NCBI GenBank assembly: GCA_018812385.1
Contig: JAHJDU010000409.1
Location: forward strand, 1-6,547
From: Pseudomonadota bacterium
GTDB taxonomy: Bacteria; Desulfobacterota; Desulfobacteria; Desulfobacterales; Desulfobacteraceae
DNA length: 6,547 bases
Direction: 5' to 3'
In this document: piece by piece, positions 1 through 6,431 of the stretch
How the letters are laid out: every line of letters starts with the position of its first letter
How positions within the stretch are numbered: position 1 is the stretch's first letter
Made by a program: the position numbers and the translations under genes
The notes under the pieces: model-generated
What the model was told of the DNA's origin: nothing
Databases searched by the model: none
What the model saw: the letters and a program-made list of their open reading frames with translations, nothing else

Positions 1-879
1 GAAAAAGAACTCTTTGATAATGGTGTCCTTTTTTTCAAACAGGGTCAGTACCAGCATGCAGTTGATCAATTTTCAAAACTGATCGAACTTGCTCCCGACA
101 ATGCAGATGCCTACAAAAACCGGGGAGTATCCCGCATGAAACAAGAAAAATTTGATCTTGCCATTCAGGATTTTGAAAAAGCAAAAGAATTATTTCCGGA
201 GCTGAGGGGGCTTCACAGCAATCTGGGTGTGGCCTGGTTTTACAAACAAGAATATGAAAAAGCCATTGAAAACTATGATATTGAAATCAAAATGGCCCCT
301 GAAAACCATGTGGCATATTTTAACCGGGCCTTGTGTCTTGCCGAACTAGGCAGAAACAAGGAAGCCCTTGATGATCTTTCGCAAACACTCACACTTCAGC
401 CTGATTTTTACCTGGCAATCTGCTATAAGGCAGATCTGCTTGCTCAGCAGGGAGACAATGCCAAGGCTGTTGAAACCTATGAAGCAGCCCTCAGGCACAC
501 CTATGCATCAGAAAAATTAGCTCAACTCAAAGAAAAAATTAAAGAAATAAAAAGTGTAAAACCGCAAAAGACTAAACCTGAAATAAAAAAGATAGAACCA
601 CCAAAGAATAAACCTGAAATAAAAACCGCCTCAAATAAAAGGTATGCCCTTCAGGCAGGCGCTTTTATTAACCCTGAAAATGCCAATAAAACAAAAAAAG
701 AACTGCTCCTATATGGGTATGATTCAAGGATACTGGTCCTGCAGGATACCAAAGAAAGGATCTGGTATCTGGTAAGAACAGGCGATTATCCAGATAAAAC
801 AGCTGCCCAGAAATCCAGGCTTTCTTTAAAGGAGGAATTGGGTATAAAATCTGTAATAAGGCCCTTTGGCTCCTGGTAG
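1..879 (+). CDS. TPR-repeat protein with C-terminal SPOR domain (5' end outside window)
   Basis: The frame is open from base 1, so the true start lies upstream; the first internal ATG, at 136, falls inside a repeat helix and is not a credible start. The 292 visible residues contain about five consecutive 34-residue TPR units (roughly residues 1-34, 35-67, 68-101, 102-135 and 136-168), with the usual G/A-Y-A-P spacing (for example NADAYKNRG and AVETYEAAL). A Lys/Pro-rich linker (about 171-212) follows, then a SPOR-like domain (about 213-292) opening with RYALQAGAF and containing WYLVRTGDYPDKTAA. In known families TPRs mediate protein contacts and SPOR domains bind denuded septal peptidoglycan, so a periplasmic or envelope role in division or wall remodelling is likely. 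The missing N-terminus would show a signal peptide or membrane anchor. It converges on the YchF-like gene with no obvious terminator between them. Confidence 0.88.
   Translation, partial: EKELFDNGVLFFKQGQYQHAVDQFSKLIELAPDNADAYKNRGVSRMKQEKFDLAIQDFEKAKELFPELRGLHSNLGVAWFYKQEYEKAIENYDIEIKMAPENHVAYFNRALCLAELGRNKEALDDLSQTLTLQPDFYLAICYKADLLAQQGDNAKAVETYEAALRHTYASEKLAQLKEKIKEIKSVKPQKTKPEIKKIEPPKNKPEIKTASNKRYALQAGAFINPENANKTKKELLLYGYDSRILVLQDTKERIWYLVRTGDYPDKTAAQKSRLSLKEELGIKSVIRPFGSW
573..625 (+). repeat. In-frame duplication in the TPR/SPOR linker
   Basis: The 17-base string taaacctgaaataaaaa occurs at 573-589 and again at 609-625, exactly 36 bases (12 codons) apart. It encodes a repeated KPEIK in the charged, proline-containing linker between the TPR array and the SPOR domain. 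This is probably linker growth by slippage or duplication, and the linker is presumably flexible. Confidence 0.7.
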
Positions 880-908
880 AATAATCATAGACGTAGACGG
901 GGTCAGGC

Positions 909-1979
909 TTAGACAGAAAACCGGATATTTAAAATATCCCCGTCCTCAACAAGATAGTCCTTGCCTTCAACATAAATTTTGCCGGCTTTCTTGAGCTCAG
1001 CCTCATTGCCTGATCCCATGAGGTCATCATATTTAAATACTTCTGCCCGGATAAAACCCCGCTCAAGATCAGAATGGATCACACCGGCGGCTTTGGGTGC
1101 TTTTGCACCCTTTCGAACCAGCCACTGCCGGACTTCATCCTTTCCAACAGTAAAAAAAGAAAGCAGGTTCAAAGATTTCAAACAAAGCCTGGTCAGGCTT
1201 TCAAGGGCTGTCTGCTTTATGCCAAGGCCTTCTAAAAATTCATCTTTTTCTTCCTGGGTATCCAGCAGGGCAATTTCTGCCTCAACCTTTGCAGACACCA
1301 GCATTACTTCTATATCGAGAATTTCACAGCTTTGCTTAAAAGATGAGAGAAGCGCTTCATTCTCAAGATCCTCTTCAGATACATTAACGGCTATGACCAG
1401 TTTTTTCCTTGTAATAAAGGGATAACTTCTGATCATTTTTTCCTCATCATCCGTCAATTCAATCAATCTTAACGGTTTTTCAGTTTCAAGGATGTCTTTG
1501 AGCTTATTCATCAGGACAAGTTCTTTTTGCTGATCTTCATCCTTTATTTTTTTAACCATGGTTTCAAGACGTTCGATCCGTTTTTCAACAAATATCTGAT
1601 CATGCATGATCAACTCTGAATTGACCATCTCAAAATCCCTTTTGGAATCAACAGATCCCTGGGCATGGTAAATAGCATCATCTTCAAAGGCACGAACCAC
1701 ATGACAGATAGCATCCATATCTGCGATATCCCTGAAAATTTCTCCTTTGGAAATGGTTTCAGCCTCTATTTTGGGAAGCAAAACAATATCAATTCTTGCC
1801 CTGACATTTTTTTTGGGTTCATACATTTCAACCAGTTTATTGAATCTTGAATCAAGGATATCTGCGCTGCCAGGCACAGGTTTAAATGCTTTGGATGGTT
1901 CTTTGATCTCATTCCCTGATAAAATCTGAAATAATGTCTTTTTGCCTGTCTGGGGCAGGCCTATAATTCCAACCTTCAT
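909..1979 (-). CDS. YchF/OLA1-family P-loop protein with degenerate nucleotide motifs
   Basis: The 356-residue length matches YchF (about 363). The C-terminal TGS-like domain is well conserved: FFTVGKDEVRQWLVRKGAKAP, then AAGVIHSDLERGFIRAEV (about 298-314), and a closing GKDYLVEDGDILNIRFSV. YchF proteins are ribosome-associated ATPases linked to translation and stress responses. The N-terminal domain deviates. The P-loop is GLPQTGKKT (residues 7-15), where YchF has GLPNVGKST, so the Mg-coordinating Ser is Lys14. The NYPFCTIEPN-like switch is gone. The G3 motif is IDIVLLP (about 63-69), lacking the DxxG glycine. The NxxE motif survives as NVSE (199-202), as does SAKVEAEIALLD (229-240), which YchF has at G5. 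A paralogue with altered or lost hydrolysis therefore fits better than the housekeeping copy, so no symbol is given. The only visible ribosome-site candidate is aagga, 13 bases before the ATG, which is weak. Confidence 0.88.
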   Translation of the reverse strand: MKVGIIGLPQTGKKTLFQILSGNEIKEPSKAFKPVPGSADILDSRFNKLVEMYEPKKNVRARIDIVLLPKIEAETISKGEIFRDIADMDAICHVVRAFEDDAIYHAQGSVDSKRDFEMVNSELIMHDQIFVEKRIERLETMVKKIKDEDQQKELVLMNKLKDILETEKPLRLIELTDDEEKMIRSYPFITRKKLVIAVNVSEEDLENEALLSSFKQSCEILDIEVMLVSAKVEAEIALLDTQEEKDEFLEGLGIKQTALESLTRLCLKSLNLLSFFTVGKDEVRQWLVRKGAKAPKAAGVIHSDLERGFIRAEVFKYDDLMGSGNEAELKKAGKIYVEGKDYLVEDGDILNIRFSV

Positions 1980-2000
1980 TAATTAAGCTGTATCCTTATT

Positions 2001-2057
2001 TAGTGCCCGACCGGAAACTGCCAATTTTCCCGATTACTGCGTTGGGGCCAAACACTA
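2001..2057. repeat. Palindromic intergenic repeat, copy 1
   Basis: This 57-base element is bounded by tagtg (2001-2005) and cacta (2053-2057). The 40 bases at 2006-2045 match 2164-2203 at 36 positions, and all four differences are C/T transitions. Read as minus-strand RNA, the two ends can pair over 12 consecutive positions (UAGUGUUUGGCC with GGUCGGGCACUA) using G-U wobbles that would be mismatches on the plus strand. An inner CCAA/UUGG pair encloses the conserved GCAGUAAUCG segment. It lies just upstream of the YchF-like gene on the strand that gene is read from. It resembles REP/MITE-type elements, but no target duplication is evident. Confidence 0.7.
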
Positions 2058-2154
2058 TTTAAATGTTAAATTTTACACCAACCAAAAAATAATATACCAA
2101 ATTTATGGACAATTAAACAGCACAAATAAGGGTCCTGCTCCCAATGCCTGAAAA

Positions 2155-2211
2155 TAGTTGCTCCCCGATTGGAAACCGCCAATTTTCTCGATTACTGCGT
2201 TGGCCTCAACT
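2155..2211. repeat. Palindromic intergenic repeat, copy 2 (direct repeat of 2001-2057)
   Basis: This copy has the same orientation and core as copy 1 (CCAATTTTCTCGATTACTGC at its centre) and starts about 154 bases further on. Its outer ends differ from copy 1 but remain mutually complementary (minus strand AGTTG with CAACT), and the inner stem extends to GCCAA/TTGGC. It ends three bases from the stop codon of the decayed SDR. Between the copies, 2058-2154 is AT-rich spacer with no gene that I can support. Confidence 0.65.
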
Positions 2212-2213
2212 TT

Positions 2214-2629
2214 TTATAATTCTTTTTTAAACTGGCGGGTCATGATGTATTCGTACAATAAAGGGGATAATCGGGATACAAGATAGCCCAGTTTCCCCAT
2301 GAAGGTGAGAACAAGAATGGCTTTTTTATTTAAGATCCCTTTTACAATCTGTTTTGCAACATTTTCCGGGGTATCTGCCCGAAGATTTTTAAGACCTGGT
2401 TGATGGCAGACTGACAAGCTGCTTCTTCTGTAACATCGCAGGCAATGGCAAGGATCTCATATCCTTGATCTAAAAAAATCTGCTGCTGCATTTCAAGCGC
2501 TTTTTCATCCATATCCAGCATGGCGATTCTGGTCCCTTGCCTGGCCAACTCCCAACAGGTGGCAAGTCCTATTCCAGATGCACCGCCTGTGACAAGGGCA
2601 ACTTTATTTTTCAAACAATACTGGTTCAT
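2214..2629 (-). pseudogene. Short-chain dehydrogenase remnant, internal deletion and frame change
   Basis: The N-terminal part, from ATG at 2627-2629, reads KVALVTGGASGIGLATCWELARQG. It has the TGxxxGxG dinucleotide-binding motif, an acidic residue after the second strand (MLDMD, suggesting NAD preference), and the CDV motif (residues 64-66). After LKIFG (residue 84, about 2378) the frame continues only as unrelated QIPRKMLQNRL to a stop at 2342. The next frame from the same point resumes SDR-like sequence, RADTPENVAKQIVKGI, and runs to a plausible C-terminus at 2214. The NNAG motif, catalytic Ser, YxxxK and the Rossmann second half are all missing, about 130 residues if the parent was of typical 260-280-residue size. 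The ATG starts three bases after the transporter's stop and has no clear Shine-Dalgarno, so the parent was probably translationally coupled. I infer no catalytic product. Confidence 0.85.
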
Positions 2630-2632
2630 ATT

Positions 2633-3565
2633 TCAGGATATGGGATTCAATTCATTTTCCGGAAGTTTTTTCAGGTTAAAAATAACAGCCGTCACAAGCC
2701 CTGCAATGATATGCCAGATACCCCACCAGGCAACAAGAATCGCCATACCGCCAAGCCCGCCAAAAAACCCAAATACCAGCACAAGTCCCAGCGCTGAATT
2801 CTGAATTCCCACTTCAATACAAACGGCCCGACAATCTTTTTCATCAAGTTTAAATAACCTGCCTGACCAATAGCCGATATTTAATGCAAGGGCATTGTGT
2901 ATCAGAACCGCCAGCATAACAATCCCCACATACTTTATAAAATACTGCCAGTTTGCTGCCAAAGCGCCGCAGACAATGATAATGAAAAAGACCAGAGAAA
3001 ATATTTTAAAGGGCTTTTTCACCTTTTTAGCAATGTTTGGCAGATAATGGCCAATGGACATACCAACAATAAGGGGTATACCAAGAATCAAAAAGACCGT
3101 GATAAACACATCCACAGGGTTCAGGCTGACCTGTTTTAAAATACTGGCAGTCTCAGGGTTTAAGCTGCCCCAGAAAGAAATATTAAATGGGGTCATGATA
3201 ATGGCTGCAACGGTTGAGACCGCTGTCATGCTGATGGAAAGGGCAGAATTACCATTGGCCAGATAGGTAATGATATTTGATAGATTTCCCCCTGGACAGG
3301 CTGCCACAAGCATCATCCCAAGGGCAATGGAGGGATGGGGCTTAATCAACAGCACCAGCAAAAACGTAAAGGCCGGCAGCAGGACAAATTGGGCTACAAG
3401 ACCTATTGCCGGTGCTTTAGGGCTTGAGACAATCCGTTTAAAATCGTCTATTTTAAGTTCCAGGGCAACCCCCAGCATCATCAACCCGATGGCGACATTT
3501 ATAATTGCAATGCCTGTGGGATTAAAATTCAGCCGAACCTGATCTATCATTACAGGATCCATCAT
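2633..3565 (-). CDS. Bile acid:sodium symporter (BASS) family transporter
   Basis: This is a 310-residue, strongly hydrophobic protein with about eight to ten membrane segments, the usual BASS size and layout. Both signature regions are present: PGGNLSNIITYLANGNSALS (91-110) and EVGIQNSALG (251-260). By motif alignment with the bacterial ASBT homologue from Neisseria, the sodium-1 ligands are all kept (Ser96, Asn97, Ser110, Thr114, Glu251). Gln255, and probably Gln59, fit sodium site 2. That supports sodium-driven uptake of an organic anion. Family substrates include bile acids, pyruvate, pantothenate and 2-oxo acids, so the name alone does not fix the substrate. It starts 21 bases after the lyase stop and ends three bases before the SDR remnant, indicating co-transcription with a metabolic enzyme. 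Confidence 0.92.
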   Translation of the reverse strand: MMDPVMIDQVRLNFNPTGIAIINVAIGLMMLGVALELKIDDFKRIVSSPKAPAIGLVAQFVLLPAFTFLLVLLIKPHPSIALGMMLVAACPGGNLSNIITYLANGNSALSISMTAVSTVAAIIMTPFNISFWGSLNPETASILKQVSLNPVDVFITVFLILGIPLIVGMSIGHYLPNIAKKVKKPFKIFSLVFFIIIVCGALAANWQYFIKYVGIVMLAVLIHNALALNIGYWSGRLFKLDEKDCRAVCIEVGIQNSALGLVLVFGFFGGLGGMAILVAWWGIWHIIAGLVTAVIFNLKKLPENELNPIS

Positions 3566-3568
3566 CGT

Positions 3569-3576
3569 CCCCTTCT
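3569..3576 (-). promoter_or_regulatory. Shine-Dalgarno for the BASS transporter
   Basis: On the minus strand AGAAGGGG precedes two consecutive ATG codons. The spacer is three bases to the first ATG (3563-3565) and six to the second (3560-3562), so the second methionine may be the actual start. The protein would then be 309 residues. Confidence 0.6.
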
Positions 3577-3586
3577 TTTAAAAAGT

Positions 3587-5281
3587 TTATGCTTTGTAGG
3601 CACCGACATTTGCCAGCATCATGCTGGCCGGGCTGACAGAGGTTGGATCTGTCATCACGTTAATGCAGCAGACTTTTTTGGTGGCAAATGCCGCTTTCAA
3701 TGCTGGTTTGATACCTTTTGGATCTTCTACAAAAAAGCCTTTCCCACCAATGGCTTCCACCATTTTATGATAATCCACTTTCCCGATGAATGTCCCGTTT
3801 TCAATGGCATGACCAATACGAAGCTCCTGGCTGTGCCGGATCATTCCCCAGCCAAGATCATTACAGATCACCACCACGATGGGAAGATTTTTTCGTATGG
3901 CGGTTTCAAATTCCATGAAATTAAATCCCACAGACCCGTCACCAGTGATCAGACACACCCGGCTATCTGGATACAAAATTTTGGCGGCATTTGCATAGGG
4001 AAGTCCCACAGCCAGAGACCCAAAGATACCATAATCCAGATACCTTCCCGGATGGGTCATGGTTCTTGTCATACCCATCCACGTGGTGGTATCACCGCCG
4101 TCTGCTATGACAATATCTGTCTTCTGATTCATAAATTCATTGATTTCCTTTGCAAGACGTAACGGATGAATGGGTACATTTTCAGACTGCCAGTCCTTTT
4201 GTGACAGATCTTTGCTTTCCTTGTGGGCCTGGGTAAGTTTTTCAATCCAGGGGGCAAATTTTGGTTTTAATTGGTCCTCAAGTTTATTATCAATAAGCTG
4301 ATTGCAGGCGCAGAGAAATCCTTTTACATCACTGACAACGGGCAGATCAACACTTCTGTTCCTGCCGATTTCTTCGGGTTCAATATCCACCTGAACAATT
4401 TTGGCTGCCGGATTGAAAATATCGCCAAATAAATAATAGAGACCGATGCGGGAGCCAAGAATAATAATCAAATCCGTTTCAATGTATGCGGTAAATCCAC
4501 AGCCCGGGCGTATAACAATCGACCCTTCAAAGCATAGGGGATGGTCATCTGAGACCACCCCCCTGCCGGACAGGGAGGTAAACAAAGGCATGCCGGTTTT
4601 TTCAATAAATTCTTTCAGATCTGCCTCGGCATGGGACTGCCATACACCGGTCCCGGCTATTACCACCGGACTTTGGGCATTTTGAATCATCTTCAATAAT
4701 TCTGCGGCTTTTCCAGGATCTGCCGGGTTTGATACCACCTCTGTACGGGTATATCTAACTGCATCCTTTTGAACCGGAGTATTTAACACATCAACGGGAA
4801 ACTCAAGGTATACAGGCCCAGGCCTGCCGCTCTGGGCAATCCTGAAGGCCATATCAACATATTCATTGATGCGTTCCGGTTTCTGACAGACCAGTGTCTT
4901 CTTCACCATGGGTTTAATAACGGCTTCCTGGGGTATATCATGGAGATCCAATTTTTCCTTGTTATCAAGCCCGACACAGCCTGCAATCAACACCAGAGGG
5001 GTATTTGAAAAATATGCGCTGGCAACACCGGTCAACGCATTGATAAATCCCGGGCCTGCCGTTACCATGGCAACCCCTGCTTTCCGGGTCAGTTTACCCC
5101 AGGCTTCTGCCATAAATAGAGCAGACTGCTCGTGCCGGGTATCGAAAATTTTAACCTCAGATCCTTCAAGATATTGATAAATCGGTGTGATATGTCCGCC
5201 GCTCAATGAAAAGATATACTCCACTTTTCTTTCAATCAAAGCCTGGGCAACCAGTTCTGCCCCTGTTATTGTTTTTGCCAT
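3587..5281 (-). CDS. Thiamine diphosphate-dependent lyase/decarboxylase (benzaldehyde lyase / 2-hydroxyacyl-CoA lyase / acetolactate synthase superfamily)
   Basis: This 564-residue protein has the three-domain layout of this superfamily: an N-terminal PYR domain with TRHEQSALFMAEAWG (catalytic Glu51 that activates ThDP), a central Rossmann-like domain (about 190-340), and a C-terminal PP domain with GDGSVGFNFMEFETA starting at 447 and Asn474, giving the GDG-x24-N metal/ThDP signature. The N-terminus (TGAELVAQALIERKVEYIF, then SLSGGHITPIYQ) resembles benzaldehyde lyase more than biosynthetic acetolactate synthase. His30 sits where that enzyme has its active-site histidine. It probably makes or breaks a C-C bond next to a carbonyl (acyloin, 2-oxo acid or 2-hydroxyacyl-CoA); the substrate is unknown. 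AAGGGG (5292-5297) lies 10 bases before the ATG and supports this start. It heads the lyase-transporter-SDR unit. No partner small subunit (ilvN type) is nearby, arguing against branched-chain amino acid synthesis. Confidence 0.88.
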   Translation of the reverse strand: MAKTITGAELVAQALIERKVEYIFSLSGGHITPIYQYLEGSEVKIFDTRHEQSALFMAEAWGKLTRKAGVAMVTAGPGFINALTGVASAYFSNTPLVLIAGCVGLDNKEKLDLHDIPQEAVIKPMVKKTLVCQKPERINEYVDMAFRIAQSGRPGPVYLEFPVDVLNTPVQKDAVRYTRTEVVSNPADPGKAAELLKMIQNAQSPVVIAGTGVWQSHAEADLKEFIEKTGMPLFTSLSGRGVVSDDHPLCFEGSIVIRPGCGFTAYIETDLIIILGSRIGLYYLFGDIFNPAAKIVQVDIEPEEIGRNRSVDLPVVSDVKGFLCACNQLIDNKLEDQLKPKFAPWIEKLTQAHKESKDLSQKDWQSENVPIHPLRLAKEINEFMNQKTDIVIADGGDTTTWMGMTRTMTHPGRYLDYGIFGSLAVGLPYANAAKILYPDSRVCLITGDGSVGFNFMEFETAIRKNLPIVVVICNDLGWGMIRHSQELRIGHAIENGTFIGKVDYHKMVEAIGGKGFFVEDPKGIKPALKAAFATKKVCCINVMTDPTSVSPASMMLANVGAYKA

Positions 5282-5331
5282 TTATGGAATTCCCCTTCTT
5301 TGAAAAATAGTAAAAGAAATTATTATCCTGA

Positions 5332-5506
5332 ATAGTGCCTGAACGAAAACCTTGTTCAGGCACGGTTTTAAGTTTTAGGTTTTAAGTTTTAGGTTTTAAG
5401 TTTTAGGTTTTAAGCTAAATCCTAAATCCTAAAACAATCTCAGATAGTTACAAATCTCTAACCAAAATTGGAAAACTATATTTCGGGGGTTTCGGTCAGA
5501 CACTAT
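5332..5506. mobile_element. MITE-like non-coding element with terminal inverted repeats
   Basis: The left end, ATAGTGCCTGAACGAAAACC (5332-5351), is the near-complement of the right end, GGTTTCGGTCAGACACTAT (5488-5506), with two differences and one single-base gap. The 175-base interval contains no credible reading frame. Its termini share the TAGTG-CCTGACCGAAAC-like sequence that begins the repeat at 2001, so these are probably diverged members of one family. A perfect 10-base hairpin, GTGCCTGAAC/GTTCAGGCAC with a 9-base loop, occupies 5335-5363. No target-site duplication is clear. The element fills most of the 255-base gap between the intact SDR and the lyase gene. A promoter for the lyase should lie in this gap if the two genes are not co-transcribed, but I cannot identify one. 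Confidence 0.6.
5365..5413. repeat. Seven-copy heptamer tandem array
   Basis: Seven perfect 7-base units alternate GTTTTAA and GTTTTAG, so the higher-order period is 14. They are followed at 5417-5430 by two AAATCCT units and then AAAAC. The trailing units are partly complementary to the array (GTTTTAGG with CCTAAAAC at 5428-5435), so a single strand can fold back. The array lies inside the MITE-like element. The copy number is likely variable between strains. Confidence 0.9.
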
Positions 5507-5536
5507 CTATAGTAATCTTATTTGTTATACAATTTT

Positions 5537-6373
5537 TTATAATTCCATCAATTGCCCACCGCAAACGTTCAATGCCTGGCCTGTGACATAAGATGACACA
5601 TCAGATGCAAGGAACAAGGCCATATCAGCAACCTCCTGTGGTGACCCGATCCGTCCCATGGGAATGGTTTCACACATCTTTTGTTGCCGTTCCTCGACCG
5701 TGGTATTAAAAAACTGTGCCTCCAGTTCAAACCCCCATTTTTTAAGGTCTGTCATAACCTGCCCCGGACATATGGCATTCACCCGGATATTCAGCCCGGC
5801 AAGTTCTTTGGCCATCACCTTGGTCAGCATGATCACCCCTGCCTTTGACACAGCATAGGCACCATTAAAAAGTGCCGGCACCTTACCCGCTCTGGATGCA
5901 ATATTGATAATATTTCCGCCATTTTTCTGCATCATGGGGACAATAGCCTTGGATACCCTGAAAACACCATGGAGATTGACATCAATGGTTTTCATCCAGG
6001 CTGTTTCATCATAGGTATGGATACCATTTGGCACACCAAATGTGGCACCCGCGTTATTACATAAAATATCCACTCGATCAAATTTTTCCTTAATGACCGA
6101 CACCATATTCTGTATAGTTTCCATATGAGTCACATCAACATTGACGACAAGGGTTTCTACTCCATACGCCTTGTGCAGCTCCTCTCCGATCACCATCATC
6201 TCATTCATGGAACCGGTTTTTACATCAGCATCCAGGCCTTTTTCGCTCCCATAGTCTGCAATGATGATATGACAACCTTCAGAAGCAAATTTTTTTGAAA
6301 TCGCATAGCCTATGCCGGACTTTTTCCCTGATCCTGTGACCAATGCGATTTTTCCTTTTAAATTCAACTCCAT
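5537..6373 (-). CDS. Classical short-chain dehydrogenase/reductase (probably NAD-dependent)
   Basis: This 278-residue protein has all the classical SDR landmarks: a glycine motif TGSGKKSGIG (13-22), Asp40 at the end of the second strand (IIIAD, typical of NAD preference), NVDVT (78-82), NNAG (106-109), Asn133 (DVNLHG), Ser160 (INIAS), Tyr173 and Lys177 (YAVSK), and PGQVMT (203-208). The C-terminus, SSYVTGQALNVCGGQLMEL, is the usual family ending. It should oxidise or reduce an alcohol/carbonyl pair in the cytoplasm; the substrate cannot be assigned. Two features are unusual: the glycine loop is two residues longer than TGxxxGxG, and a charged segment of about 25 residues follows strand two. 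AAGGGGG (6378-6384), four bases before the ATG, supports the start. It is intact, unlike the SDR remnant at 2214-2629, and may serve the same pathway as the lyase. Confidence 0.92.
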   Translation of the reverse strand: MELNLKGKIALVTGSGKKSGIGYAISKKFASEGCHIIIADYGSEKGLDADVKTGSMNEMMVIGEELHKAYGVETLVVNVDVTHMETIQNMVSVIKEKFDRVDILCNNAGATFGVPNGIHTYDETAWMKTIDVNLHGVFRVSKAIVPMMQKNGGNIINIASRAGKVPALFNGAYAVSKAGVIMLTKVMAKELAGLNIRVNAICPGQVMTDLKKWGFELEAQFFNTTVEERQQKMCETIPMGRIGSPQEVADMALFLASDVSSYVTGQALNVCGGQLMEL

Positions 6374-6397
6374 TTTTCCCCCTTAAAATTTTTATTT

Positions 6398-6416
6398 AAT
6401 ACTGTGAATCAGTATT
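6398..6416 (-). terminator. Small hairpin after the YhbY-like gene, possible weak terminator
   Basis: AATACTG (6398-6404) and CAGTATT (6410-6416) form a perfect 7-base stem with a 5-base loop in the 58-base gap between the YhbY-like stop and the SDR start. An overlapping alternative stem pairs TGAATCA (6405-6411) with TGATTCA (6428-6434), the latter including the stop codon. The AT-rich minus-strand sequence after the first stem is not a clean U-tract, so it may be only a weak or conditional stop. Confidence 0.3.
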
Positions 6417-6431
6417 GAAAATTTTTTTGAT

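Noticed and set aside
880..908. GGGGTCAGGCT motif between the convergent genes, reminiscent of sequences flanking some transposon remnants
   Set aside because: It is about a dozen bases long with no paired end or second copy in the window, so it cannot be distinguished from chance.
923..939. Near-perfect palindrome GGATATTTAAAATATCC at the end of the YchF-like gene
   Set aside because: It lies within the last codons (NIRF region), is AT-rich with little loop, and is followed on the minus strand only by GGTTTTCTG, so it is not convincing as a terminator.
979..1425. Plus-strand 148-residue reading frame opposite the YchF-like gene
   Set aside because: It is antisense to a well-conserved gene, has low-complexity Ser/Arg-rich composition and no recognisable domain; it is a shadow frame.
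3767..4162. Plus-strand 131-residue reading frame opposite the ThDP enzyme
   Set aside because: It overlaps the conserved PP domain on the other strand and shows no family resemblance; it is a shadow frame.
3587..5281. Assignment of the ThDP enzyme as acetolactate synthase large subunit (ilvB)
   Set aside because: There is no adjacent regulatory subunit or branched-chain biosynthesis gene, and the N-terminal SLSGGH region resembles benzaldehyde lyase more closely.
5365..5435. Heptamer array considered as a CRISPR-like or telomere-like array
   Set aside because: The units are 7 bases with no unique spacers, there are no cas genes, and the array is internal to a chromosome-like region, so it is a simple tandem repeat.
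5505..5536. Promoter-like TTGTAT ... TATAGA on the minus strand upstream of the lyase
   Set aside because: The spacing is only 15 bases and the AT-rich background makes such matches common; not supported enough to list.
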